This document shows, one piece after another, positions 45,502 through 54,037 of a stretch of DNA of 64,000 nucleotides (position 1 is the stretch's first letter; each line of letters starts with the position of its first letter). This DNA comes from Acidobacteria bacterium UBA2999 (GTDB lineage Bacteria; Acidobacteriota; Vicinamibacteria; Vicinamibacterales; UBA2999), in assembly GCA_002346475.1 (NCBI GenBank), contig DDZV01000015.1, forward strand, positions 25,118-89,117, given 5' to 3'. A program made the translations under genes and the position numbers. The notes under the pieces are model-generated. The model was not told where the DNA came from. It saw nothing but the letters and a program-made list of their open reading frames with translations, and searched no databases.

Positions 45502-45861
45502 GTGATGATTATTGCCGTAGTTGATGATCTGATGTTTGCCAGCAAGATTTCTACTGTAGCAAAAGCGGTCAAGGTGGACGTGGTCTTTGTGCGATCAGCA
45601 GAACAAGTGCTGCTTCGTGTCAAAGAAGAACGTCCGTCACTTGTTATTTTTGATCTCAATAGTACTAAGTTAAAACCGCTTGAAACAATCACTGCAATTA
45701 AAACTAATGCTGAACTGAAATCAATACGTACCCTTGGCTACCTTTCTCATATTGATGTCGACCTAGCGTCAGCTGCCAGAGATGCTGGGGCAGATAAAGT
45801 GCTCGCTCGATCTACTTTCTCTGAACAGCTCCCAAGTATTCTCTCCAGTCCTAGCCACTAA
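45502..45861 (+). CDS. Degenerate stand-alone receiver-domain protein
   Basis: 119 residues that resemble a response-regulator receiver domain. The acidic pair is Asp8-Asp9 (AVVDDL) and the phospho-acceptor position is Asp51 (SLVIFDLNST). The conserved Lys near the C-terminus appears replaced (DKVLARSTF), and the conserved Ser/Thr position is not obvious, so phosphorylation chemistry may be altered. No output domain is present. The start is GTG 45502 or ATG 45505; no ribosome-binding site is visible. Confidence 0.72.
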   Translation: MMIIAVVDDLMFASKISTVAKAVKVDVVFVRSAEQVLLRVKEERPSLVIFDLNSTKLKPLETITAIKTNAELKSIRTLGYLSHIDVDLASAARDAGADKVLARSTFSEQLPSILSSPSH

Positions 45862-45866
45862 TTGAA

Positions 45867-46145
45867 TCATTGTTTGCTGTTAAAGTTTCTAGAACTTTTA
45901 GAACTAAGCTCCATAGTACTTTGTACAAGCTCTTTCGCATCTTTTATCTGTTCCATAATGAGGGCAATATCCATTTTTGAACCACCTTTAGATGGTTCTG
46001 AAACCTGGCAATAAACGCCATGCTGACCCACTAAGGCCAAAGCATCAGTAAGCAAATCGAGTGAGACAGCTAAACGTCCATTCTTCGTTCCAAACATAGT
46101 TTCGTGTACTTCAAGAGCATCGTGGTGTTTGTCTAAAACTGACAT
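45867..46145 (-). CDS. Small protein of unknown function
   Basis: No family recognised. 92 residues, mixed helical, with a C-terminal half predicted to form a long amphipathic helix (IALIMEQIKDAKELVQSTM) and a Ser/Lys-rich tail. The ATG at 46145 begins directly after the stop of the SDR gene (TAG then ATG), so the two are probably co-translated. It converges on the receiver-like gene with 5 bp between. Coding is supported by the coupling but a function is not. Confidence 0.55.
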   Translation of the reverse strand: MSVLDKHHDALEVHETMFGTKNGRLAVSLDLLTDALALVGQHGVYCQVSEPSKGGSKMDIALIMEQIKDAKELVQSTMELSSKSSRNFNSKQ

Positions 46146-46874
46146 CTAATTTCCTCTAGGGGGGCGAGATGGCCGTAATTCTACACGGCTAGGCAAACTT
46201 CGTGCAGGGTGCATAAGGAGATCTGTAACAACTTCTGCTACGTCTTCTGGCGAAAGTTTCCAGTCAATATTTTTCCCAGATTGACCTCTGAAATTCGTCT
46301 TCACTGAACCAGGCAGAACGTGAGCAACACGAATCCCATCGTGACGAACCTCTTGCATAAGTACTTCACTGAATGCGTTAAGGGCTGACTTCGAGGAACA
46401 ATAAGCCGAACCTCCTGGAAAAGGATTCTTGCTAGCAAGACTTGAAATATTAATGATCCACCCACTATTGTTCTTTTGAAGATGCGGCAACGCAACTCGA
46501 CAACAGTAAAAAACACCTGTTAAGTTAGTATCCAGGACGGCATGCCAGTCATCTAAAGATATTTCACTGACCGAGCCCCAAACACCTATGCCAGCATTAT
46601 TAATCAAGATATCGAGGCTACCGAAATGAGTTGCTGTTGTCTCAATTAGTTTTTCAACGTCTTGATAACGTCGCACATCAGCCTGAACTGAAAGTACTTG
46701 TTCCTCTGAAGAAGCCAGTTTTCGCAGATTAACTGCAGCCTGCGTGAGCTTGTCCTGTTTAGTACCAGTCACAACAATGCTGGCACCTCGTGTTAGGAGA
46801 GCCCTAGCCACTGCATACCCAATACCTTCAGAACTACCTGTAATTACAGCGATCTTTCCAGAAAGACTCATCAT
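46146..46874 (-). CDS. SDR-family oxidoreductase
   Basis: Classical short-chain dehydrogenase, 242 residues. Cofactor site TGSSEGIGYAVA, the NNAGIG motif, the catalytic Ser in INISSLASK and the catalytic Tyr-x-x-x-Lys in AYCSSKSA are all present, followed by VLPGSVKTNF. An Arg is absent from the first loop (TGTKQDKL), so the NAD/NADP choice is unclear. It resembles 3-oxoacyl-ACP reductase-like enzymes, but the substrate is not determined. Confidence 0.9.
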   Translation of the reverse strand: MMSLSGKIAVITGSSEGIGYAVARALLTRGASIVVTGTKQDKLTQAAVNLRKLASSEEQVLSVQADVRRYQDVEKLIETTATHFGSLDILINNAGIGVWGSVSEISLDDWHAVLDTNLTGVFYCCRVALPHLQKNNSGWIINISSLASKNPFPGGSAYCSSKSALNAFSEVLMQEVRHDGIRVAHVLPGSVKTNFRGQSGKNIDWKLSPEDVAEVVTDLLMHPARSLPSRVELRPSRPPRGN

Positions 46875-46973
46875 GCCTATTACAATACACCGACGGTGCT
46901 AAACCAAGACTAAAGACTCTTAGTAGGCCATGCACCCAACAGTGAAAACGTAGATCATTAGGCGCTTAATGAA

Positions 46974-47825
46974 ATGTCATCAAGGATTGTAATTCTCGGA
47001 GCTGGCGAATTAGGTGGGGCTGTCGCTCAGGCGGTTGCTACTCGTGATTGTGTTAGTCAGATTGTTCTGATTGACACGGTAGAGTCAGTAGCCTCTGGGA
47101 AAGCCCTTGATCTCAAGCAATCCAGCGCCATTGACCACTTCCATACTCAAATCACTGGAACAGACGACGTGTCAATTGTTACAGGTGCACAAGTATGTGT
47201 GATTGCCGATCGAGCAGGCCCACCCAAAAATGAATGGGCCGACAAAGAGGGCTTGGCTATGCTACGCCAAGTACTCCAGTACGGATCTGGTGCGCCAGTT
47301 ATTTTTGCTGGCACTGGACAAACAGAGATGCTCCTGCGTAGCACCCGTGACTTAGGAGCTGCGCGCGAGCGACTGATTGGTTCTGCTCCAGAGGCTCTAG
47401 TATCAGCTATCCGAGCAATTGTTGCTGTTGAAGCAGAATGCTCTCCGGATGAGGTGAGCCTTAGTGTTCTCGGTGTGCCTGCTGGTGGATTAGTAGTGGT
47501 CTGGAGCGAGGCAACCATTGGCGGACATGCGGTTGAACATATGCTCTCGCAAGCTCAGTTGAATCGCCTAGAAACCCGTGTAGCTAAACTCTGGCCACCC
47601 GGCCCATATACCCTTGGAGCTGCGGCCGCTCGTATTGTGCAATCTGTTGTAGAATCTGGTCGCCACCGGGCAAGTGTCTTAACAGTGCTTACTGATGAAT
47701 TTGGTATTAAGGACCGTGTCGGAATCTTACAAGCTCTTCTTGGCCAGGGGGGTATCATGCAGGTACAGGTGCCTTCACTCAATACAAGAGAGCGCGTGAA
47801 ACTAGAATCCGCATTTGAGAAGTAA
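46974..47825 (+). CDS. Malate/lactate dehydrogenase-like protein lacking catalytic His
   Basis: 283 residues with the LDH/MDH fold: NAD site ILGAGELGGAV, adenine-binding Asp34 (VLIDTVES) and the loop ASGKALDLKQSS typical of malate dehydrogenases. The key catalytic positions differ. The VLGGHGD region with the active-site His reads VLGVPAGG (about 165-172), and the substrate-site segment TNPVD reads FAGTGQTE. Thus it is probably not a normal malate dehydrogenase. Neighbours give no clue; it ends 10 bp before the M28 peptidase start. Confidence 0.78.
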   Translation: MSSRIVILGAGELGGAVAQAVATRDCVSQIVLIDTVESVASGKALDLKQSSAIDHFHTQITGTDDVSIVTGAQVCVIADRAGPPKNEWADKEGLAMLRQVLQYGSGAPVIFAGTGQTEMLLRSTRDLGAARERLIGSAPEALVSAIRAIVAVEAECSPDEVSLSVLGVPAGGLVVVWSEATIGGHAVEHMLSQAQLNRLETRVAKLWPPGPYTLGAAAARIVQSVVESGRHRASVLTVLTDEFGIKDRVGILQALLGQGGIMQVQVPSLNTRERVKLESAFEK

Positions 47826-47835
47826 GATCAAAAAT

Positions 47836-49704
47836 ATGCGTAAATCTATTTTCTTCGTACAGTTACTTGTTACATGCCTTGTTGCTGGAGTCTCATTCAG
47901 TCTTACAGCAAACCCCCTTATTTCATCTAAAGCACTAATGAAGCATGTTCGCTTCCTCTCTTCCGACAACCTCAACGGTCGAGGAAATGGAACCCCAGGT
48001 CTTGAGAAAGCTGCTGATTACATCGCGAATCAATTCATGGCAGCAGGCCTTAAAGCTGCGGGCAACGACGGCACCTGGTTTCAGCCGTTTGAAATTGTTA
48101 CCGGTTTAAACATAGGAACTGAGAACCGTCTTGTGATCCAGGCTGGTCCTCAAACAGTGACATTCAATCTTGGTTCAACCTATTACCCTCTAGCTGCAAC
48201 CTCAAACGATTCCCTAGAAGCACCCTCAGCAAAAACAAAGAATCTACCTTTAGTCTTTGCAGGTTACGGAATTTCTGCCCCGAAATTAGAATATGACGAC
48301 TACTCAAGTATCGATGTAAAAGATAAAGCAGTCATAATTTTCACACACGAACCACAAGAGCACGATGCCTCAAGTCGGTTTAATGGAACTCGCTTTACTA
48401 GACATACCCTGTTAATGGAAAAAGCAATGGCAGCGCGTTCACGTGGAGCTCGTATGCTCATTGCTGTATCAGATCCAACTCATGATCATGACACTGGTAC
48501 ATACGAGAGCTTTAACAAAGACCCGCAAGCAGAGGATTATGGTATCCCCGTACTACGAATCAAACGATCTCATATTGAGCCCTTCTTAAAAACTTGGAAC
48601 CTGGACTCTCTTGCCAAAGAAATCGATGAAACTCTTATACCAAAGTCACACGACCTTGATGACGCAACCGTAAAATATGTAGAAACTCTTTCAAAAAAGC
48701 GAAGCATCGTGCGCAATGTAATCGGTATTCTACCTGGAAGTCACCAGGCTCGAGGACACGAAGCTGTCGTAGTCGGTGCACACTATGACCACCTTGGATT
48801 TGGTGGACGCCATTCTATGAATCCTGACCTCGCTGGACAAATTCACAATGGCGCTGATGACAATGCCTCTGGTACTGCTGCAGTAATTGAAATTGGGCGT
48901 GCGGCCTCAACTAACACTTCTCACTTTGATCGCACACTTGTTTTTATCGCTTTTGCAGGTGAGGAACTTGGGTTGCTCGGATCCGCACATTATGTAAAAA
49001 ATCCGATCGTGCCCCTTGAACAAACCGTCGCAATGATAAATCTAGATATGATTGGTCGCGCCAATGGCAAGGTCGTGGTTAGTGGACTCCATGTTTCCAA
49101 AACACTCACAGCAGATTTTAAAGAAGCTTCAATTATGTTTCCTGATCTGAAAGCTACACAATTCCAGCAAGGTGCTGGAGTTGGAGCAAGTGACGATACT
49201 TCTTTTGCTGTAAAAAAGATTCCGGCGATAGGATTTTTCTCTGGTTTTCATGCTGATTATCACCGTCCAACAGATGACTGGGATCGTATTGATAGTGAAG
49301 GTGCTGCACAAATAGCTTCGCTTGCTTTCCAAATTACTTCTAGAATTGCTAACCGAATAAACCGACCTGAATTTGCAGCACCTGCTCCCTCACACGGCTC
49401 ATCAACTGCCGACAGCAGTGCTGGATCGATTGGTGGTTATGGCCCTTACTTTGGCTCGATACCAGATATGGGTAGTAGTAATGATGGTGTGACTTTCGCT
49501 GAAATTAGAGAAAATAGCCCTGCTTGGAAGGCTGGGCTTCGTGGGGGAGACACTTTAATTGCCTTTGCTGGAAAACCTATCAAGACCCTTATTGATTTTA
49601 CATTCGCACTCAGAGAAAAAAGTCCTGGCGATACTGTTGAAGTACAAGTACGTCGAAATGACACAATAATTATGGCCACCGTAGAACTGACAACCCGGCC
49701 GTAA
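47836..49704 (+). CDS. Exported M28-family aminopeptidase with PA and PDZ domains
   Basis: Zinc aminopeptidase, 622 residues. Signal peptide (FFVQLLVTCLVAGVSFSL) from the ATG at 47836, preferred over a codon at 47815 that lies inside the previous gene. A PA domain (VFAGYGISAPKLEYDDY, GARMLIAVSDP) is followed by the M28 catalytic core (VVVGAHYDHLGFGG, HNGADDNASGT, FAGEELGLLGSAHYV, NLDMIGRA, and the late His in FHADYHRPTDD). A C-terminal PDZ-like domain follows (AEIRENSPAWKAGLRGGDTLI). Such proteins are typical of protein-feeding Acidobacteriota. Confidence 0.93.
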   Translation: MRKSIFFVQLLVTCLVAGVSFSLTANPLISSKALMKHVRFLSSDNLNGRGNGTPGLEKAADYIANQFMAAGLKAAGNDGTWFQPFEIVTGLNIGTENRLVIQAGPQTVTFNLGSTYYPLAATSNDSLEAPSAKTKNLPLVFAGYGISAPKLEYDDYSSIDVKDKAVIIFTHEPQEHDASSRFNGTRFTRHTLLMEKAMAARSRGARMLIAVSDPTHDHDTGTYESFNKDPQAEDYGIPVLRIKRSHIEPFLKTWNLDSLAKEIDETLIPKSHDLDDATVKYVETLSKKRSIVRNVIGILPGSHQARGHEAVVVGAHYDHLGFGGRHSMNPDLAGQIHNGADDNASGTAAVIEIGRAASTNTSHFDRTLVFIAFAGEELGLLGSAHYVKNPIVPLEQTVAMINLDMIGRANGKVVVSGLHVSKTLTADFKEASIMFPDLKATQFQQGAGVGASDDTSFAVKKIPAIGFFSGFHADYHRPTDDWDRIDSEGAAQIASLAFQITSRIANRINRPEFAAPAPSHGSSTADSSAGSIGGYGPYFGSIPDMGSSNDGVTFAEIRENSPAWKAGLRGGDTLIAFAGKPIKTLIDFTFALREKSPGDTVEVQVRRNDTIIMATVELTTRP

Positions 49705-49733
49705 TGTAACTATTTTATTTTGATTGTTAAACC

Positions 49734-51059
49734 ATGGTCTTAGTGGCCATATTCATAATCTCAGGGCTGATTCTGGCCAACGCGGTTTATGTTGCGGCAG
49801 AGTTCTCTGCCGTCAGTGTCCGAGCGAGCCGGGTCCACATGCTAGCAGGCAACGGCAACCGCCTTGCCAAAAAGTTGCTCCCCATCCTCAACTCACCAGT
49901 AGCACTAGATCAACATATTGCCACTTGCCAAATTGGTATTACTCTGTCTAGCCTCGTTATCGGAGCTTATGCGCAAGCAAACTTTGCAGTCTTGTTAGTG
50001 CCATTCTTTGCGTCTTGGACCAACATTCAAATAGTCGCTGCAGAGTCCTTGTCTGCTGGGTTCGTGTTAATAATCCTTGCAGGACTGCAACTACTGCTCG
50101 GCGAACTAATTCCAAAATCACTAGCGCTGCAGTATCCAACACCCATGGCGCTGTACACCATGTTGCCGATGGCCCCGTCGGCCTTGCTATTCCGACCTTT
50201 CAACACGATTCTTAATGGCAGCAGTTTAGGTCTACTCCGCTTGCTTGGTGCTTCCCCGCACGGTCACCGGCACATTCATTCACCAGAAGAAATCGAACTG
50301 TTAATTGCGGATAGTCGTGAGGGTGGCCTACTAAAACCTGACGAACATAGGCGCTTACAGCGGGCGCTTCGATTGAACCTCTGGCAAGCCAGGCAACTCA
50401 TGGTGCCTCGCACACACCTTAAAGCTATTGACGTAAATACACCTTTAGACCAAGCCGTCACAATAGTCACACAGGGTTCTTACTCACAATTTCCTGTGTA
50501 CCAAGACTCGATTGACAACATTGTAGGCATCCTACATGCCAAAGACCTTGCGCGCTGGTGTGTGACTAACAACACAGCCGTACCCTTGGTGGATGTCATT
50601 CACCCCTTGTCAAGCCTTCACGAAAGCGTAACGGCAGACCGTGTCCTCAGGCACTTTCGTGAACAAGGAGTACAACAAGCACTCGTTGTTGATGAGTTTG
50701 GTGGCACCGCTGGATTAGTAACACTGAAAGACGTGCTATCTGAACTTCTTGGAGATATTGGCAACGAGCTACAATCAAATGACCCTGCGACGGAAATACT
50801 GCCTAATGGTCGAATACGTCTTCCCGGCAGAATGCCCGTTCACAAAGCAGCTAGGCTCCTTAACGTCAAGTGGGAGACTGAGGTAGCAACACTTGGCGGC
50901 CTGGTCACTGCTGAACTTGAGCGCCTTCCAGAAGGTGGAGAACAGGTAGTCGTAGACAATGTGGAACTAACTGTTGAAAAAGTCGCTGAACACGCTGTGC
51001 AGTTTATTATCGCAAGGCGTCTGAACATTACGAAAGCTCAAACAACTACAGATGCCTGA
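49734..51059 (+). CDS. CNNM/CorC-family membrane protein (full length)
   Basis: 441-residue HlyC/CorC-type protein. Order: DUF21 membrane domain with about four helices (VAIFIISGLILANAVYVAAEF, LSAGFVLIILAGLQLLLGELIPKS), a pair of CBS motifs (MVPRTHLKAIDVNTPLDQAV; VDVIHPLSSLHESVTADRVL, ending FGGTAGLVTLKDVL), and a C-terminal CorC_HlyC domain (GRIRLPGRMPVHKAARLLN through VTAELERLPEGGEQV). Family members are linked to Mg2+ or Co2+ efflux. It overlaps its shorter paralogue by 8 bp. Confidence 0.9.
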   Translation: MVLVAIFIISGLILANAVYVAAEFSAVSVRASRVHMLAGNGNRLAKKLLPILNSPVALDQHIATCQIGITLSSLVIGAYAQANFAVLLVPFFASWTNIQIVAAESLSAGFVLIILAGLQLLLGELIPKSLALQYPTPMALYTMLPMAPSALLFRPFNTILNGSSLGLLRLLGASPHGHRHIHSPEEIELLIADSREGGLLKPDEHRRLQRALRLNLWQARQLMVPRTHLKAIDVNTPLDQAVTIVTQGSYSQFPVYQDSIDNIVGILHAKDLARWCVTNNTAVPLVDVIHPLSSLHESVTADRVLRHFREQGVQQALVVDEFGGTAGLVTLKDVLSELLGDIGNELQSNDPATEILPNGRIRLPGRMPVHKAARLLNVKWETEVATLGGLVTAELERLPEGGEQVVVDNVELTVEKVAEHAVQFIIARRLNITKAQTTTDA

Positions 51060-52077
51060 CTCACTTAGCATCTTTATCATTATTACTGCACTAGTGCTCC
51101 TCAACTCTATGTTTGTGGCAGCAGAGTTCGCAATTGTAGGTGCTCCCAGAGGAATAATTGAACATCTCGCTGAACAGGGCGTTCGAAAAGCACGTCAAGT
51201 ACATACCATTCTTCAAGATATAAGACTGCAAGATCGGTATATTGCCACCGCTCAGATTGGTATCACCGTGGTCAGCCTTGGTCTTGGTATGTATGGTGAA
51301 CACGTTGTAGCTGACTTGCTTAGACCCTGGCTAGAAGGCTGGACCAAAAACCCGTGGCTAACTACACATATGTTAGCCAGTGTTCTTTCTATTGGATGTC
51401 TCACTTATCTACACATCGTGCTCGGTGAAATGATTCCAAAAGCACTTGCACTGCAACACGCAGAACGAACAGTACTGTTGGTAACACCAGTGATCGTTAT
51501 TTTAGAAAAAGCCTTGTCACCACTCGTGTCTGTGTTAAACGGCATTAGTAATGCACTGCTTGGAATGTTTGGAATCCGGAGACAACAACAAAAAACTGAG
51601 CGTTACCACACTACTGACGAGCTTCGATTAATTATTGAAGAAAGCCACCAAGGTGGCTTGCTCCGAGGTGAGGCGGGTTCACTACTGAGAGAACTCTTTG
51701 AATACGGAAACTTAAACGCTGGACAAGTAATGGTTCCACGCACTCAAATAGCAGCACTTGCGTCTTCAGCCGATCCTGAAAAACTACGTACTCTTGTTAA
51801 GACTTCACCTCATACGCGTTACCCTGTTCACACAGGTAGTCTCGATCATATTGTTGGCAGCCTCCATATTAAAGATGCGCTCAGGCATCTCGTAGAAAAC
51901 CGCCCCGTTACCAAACATGAAACTCGTTACTTGCCACATGTACAAACTACAGCACCTCTAGATGAAGTGCTTTCTGCAATGCGCCACCATCGCGCACAGA
52001 TGGTTATTGTGACGGATAAATATGGGACAACCACAGGCTTGGTAACCATTGAGGACCTCTTTGCAACCCTAGGATAG
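51052..52077 (+). CDS. CNNM/CorC-family membrane protein lacking the CorC_HlyC domain
   Basis: 341-residue paralogue of the preceding gene. It has the DUF21 domain (IFIIITALVLLNSMFVAAEF, HIVLGEMIPKALALQ) and the two CBS motifs (QVMVPRTQIAALASSADPE; TTAPLDEVLSAMRHHRAQM), and stops right after YGTTTGLVTIEDLFATLG, where the CorC_HlyC domain would start. The frame ends at a clear TAG, so this looks like domain loss rather than assembly error. The 8-bp overlap with the full-length paralogue suggests that the two are made together, perhaps as a heteromer. Confidence 0.88.
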   Translation: MPDSLSIFIIITALVLLNSMFVAAEFAIVGAPRGIIEHLAEQGVRKARQVHTILQDIRLQDRYIATAQIGITVVSLGLGMYGEHVVADLLRPWLEGWTKNPWLTTHMLASVLSIGCLTYLHIVLGEMIPKALALQHAERTVLLVTPVIVILEKALSPLVSVLNGISNALLGMFGIRRQQQKTERYHTTDELRLIIEESHQGGLLRGEAGSLLRELFEYGNLNAGQVMVPRTQIAALASSADPEKLRTLVKTSPHTRYPVHTGSLDHIVGSLHIKDALRHLVENRPVTKHETRYLPHVQTTAPLDEVLSAMRHHRAQMVIVTDKYGTTTGLVTIEDLFATLG

Positions 52078-52088
52078 AAAGCCTCAGG

Positions 52089-52751
52089 TTAACCCGTAGA
52101 AATAATGGGGCTCCGATCAAAAACAGCGCCACAATGTTTTACGAAGGCATCTTCAACATTTCTGATTGGCATCAGTTGACCAGTTAGTTTTTCAAGTGAT
52201 GTGACCCCACGATCTTCAATCCCACATGGAATAATCAAACGGAAGTAATCAAGATTAGTATTCACGTTGAAGGCAAGACCATGACTCGTAATCCATCTTG
52301 AGATACGAACTCCTATAGCTCCAATTTTGTCATCCCCAACCCAAACACCAGTAAGGCCATCGATGCGCGTACCCACAATTCCATATTCAGCACACACCCG
52401 AATCATAACTTCCTCTACGTCGCGTACGTACCGATGCACATCTCGACGATCAGGATGAAGATTAAGAATGGGATAAACAACGACCTGACCTGGACCATGA
52501 TACGTAACGTTGCCACCTCGTCCGGTCTTGTGAACTGCAACTCCAAGTTCTTGTAAATGGTCAGATGTCGCTACGATATGGGAATGGTCTTTGTCTCCAT
52601 TTACGCCAACGGTAATCACAGAAGGGTGCTGAAGGATTAGAAGTAAGTCTGGTACATGATCGGCTCGGCGCTCTTCTACGAGGTGCTGTTGTAGCGTAAG
52701 AGCCTCGGCATAGGAGACCATGCCAAGCCTCCGGATCTCAAGCTGACGCAA
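52089..52751 (-). CDS. lipB: Octanoyltransferase LipB
   Basis: Moves octanoate from octanoyl-ACP to apo-lipoyl domains. Family motifs: KTGRGGNVTYHGPGQVVVYP (substrate loop), GAIGVRISRWITSHGLAFNV with the conserved Lys region just before it (GDDKIGAIG), and the catalytic Cys in IIPCGIEDRGVTSL. Length 220 is normal. It follows the E2 gene by 5 bp, so lipoylation of the E2 domain and its modifying enzyme are coupled. Confidence 0.96.
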   Translation of the reverse strand: MRQLEIRRLGMVSYAEALTLQQHLVEERRADHVPDLLLILQHPSVITVGVNGDKDHSHIVATSDHLQELGVAVHKTGRGGNVTYHGPGQVVVYPILNLHPDRRDVHRYVRDVEEVMIRVCAEYGIVGTRIDGLTGVWVGDDKIGAIGVRISRWITSHGLAFNVNTNLDYFRLIIPCGIEDRGVTSLEKLTGQLMPIRNVEDAFVKHCGAVFDRSPIISTG

Positions 52752-52756
52752 TGTCT

Positions 52757-53998
52757 TTACACATCCTCAGAACTAAAATTTTCAAGTTGCGTTTTGAGAT
52801 CTGCCATAAACTCATCAGCTACGACCCCATCAATCAGCCGATGATCGAAGCCAAGTGTTAGATACGCCATAGTCCTGATTTGGACTTTGTTGTTTACCGG
52901 TACAGCTCGCTTTTCAATTGTTCCAATGCCAAGAATTGCGACCTGTGGCTGATTGATGATCGGAAAACCAAATTGTGCCCCAAGTTGGCCAGGATTTGTA
53001 ATTGTGAACGTGCCATCTTGTACTTCCTCAGGCTTTAATTGTTTAGATCGAGCACGGCTTGCAACGTCGACAATAGCTTTGCTCAGTCCTAAGACGTCTT
53101 TTGCCTGTGCATTTTTAATCACAGGCACAATAAGCCCCTTCTCTAATGAGACCGCAATCCCAAGGTTAATATTCTTTCGATAAATAATACTGTCTCCATC
53201 AAGTGACGCATTAAGAATCGGATGTCTTTGAATCGCATCAACAACAGCCTTCGCAATAAATGCCATGTACGTTAATTTGGCGCCAGCCTGATCATATTCA
53301 GCTTTTTTCTTTTGACGAATCTTTTTTAAGTTTGAAAAATCTACATGGAAAACTGAGTGAACGTGTGCAGAAGTACGACGACTCAAGATCATATGCTCAG
53401 CAATCTTTTTTCGCATATTCGAGAGCGGCTCAACACGATCACCTGGTGCTGCTATGGAAGCCGGTGCCGTCCTTTGAGTGGCAGCTGACCCTCTCTCAAT
53501 GACTTGCAGAATGTCTCGCTTAGTCACACGACCATTCGCACCAGTTCCTGCAATTTTGTTGATATCAATATTATGTTCATCGGCAAGACGACGAACTAAT
53601 GGTGATGACTTCAACTCGCGTACTGCTTCAGTTGTTAACGAATCAGTTGAGCTTGTTTTGTCCGTTACCGATTTAGTCACTGCTTGATTGGAAGCAGTGC
53701 TTGTCTGTGTGGTTTCGACCTGTTCTGGCAAGGCATGATCCGTACTAGTAGCAGGCTCGTCCGTATCTGAGATTGTTGCTACCACACTATTTACGGCAGC
53801 CATCTCACCCTCTTGAACTTTTACTGATAAAAGCACACCAGACGCAGGAGCAGGAATCTCTGCATCAACTTTATCGGTAGAAATTTCAAACAGTGGCTCG
53901 TCGCGATCCACTGTTTCGCCAACTTTCTTTAACCAGCGGACAACGGTCCCCTCAGCAATGGACTCACCCATCTGAGGCATTAACACAGGAACAGGCAT
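52757..53998 (-). CDS. Dihydrolipoamide acyltransferase (E2 of a 2-oxoacid dehydrogenase complex)
   Basis: 413 residues from the ATG at 53998. A single lipoyl domain carries the lipoyl Lys43 in EISTDKVDAEI, a flexible linker rich in Thr/Ser spans about 80-128, the E3-binding domain is at about 131-168 (SPLVRRLADEHNIDINKIAG), and the acetyltransferase core ends with the active site HRLIDG (His386, Asp390). Which acyl group it carries (acetyl, succinyl or branched chain) is not decided by sequence and no E1 gene is next to it. It lies between lpdA and lipB. Confidence 0.92.
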   Translation of the reverse strand: MPVPVLMPQMGESIAEGTVVRWLKKVGETVDRDEPLFEISTDKVDAEIPAPASGVLLSVKVQEGEMAAVNSVVATISDTDEPATSTDHALPEQVETTQTSTASNQAVTKSVTDKTSSTDSLTTEAVRELKSSPLVRRLADEHNIDINKIAGTGANGRVTKRDILQVIERGSAATQRTAPASIAAPGDRVEPLSNMRKKIAEHMILSRRTSAHVHSVFHVDFSNLKKIRQKKKAEYDQAGAKLTYMAFIAKAVVDAIQRHPILNASLDGDSIIYRKNINLGIAVSLEKGLIVPVIKNAQAKDVLGLSKAIVDVASRARSKQLKPEEVQDGTFTITNPGQLGAQFGFPIINQPQVAILGIGTIEKRAVPVNNKVQIRTMAYLTLGFDHRLIDGVVADEFMADLKTQLENFSSEDV

Positions 53999-54037
53999 AA
54001 TGGTCTTTTTCTCTCTGTAATCTTCAGATGCCTGCAA

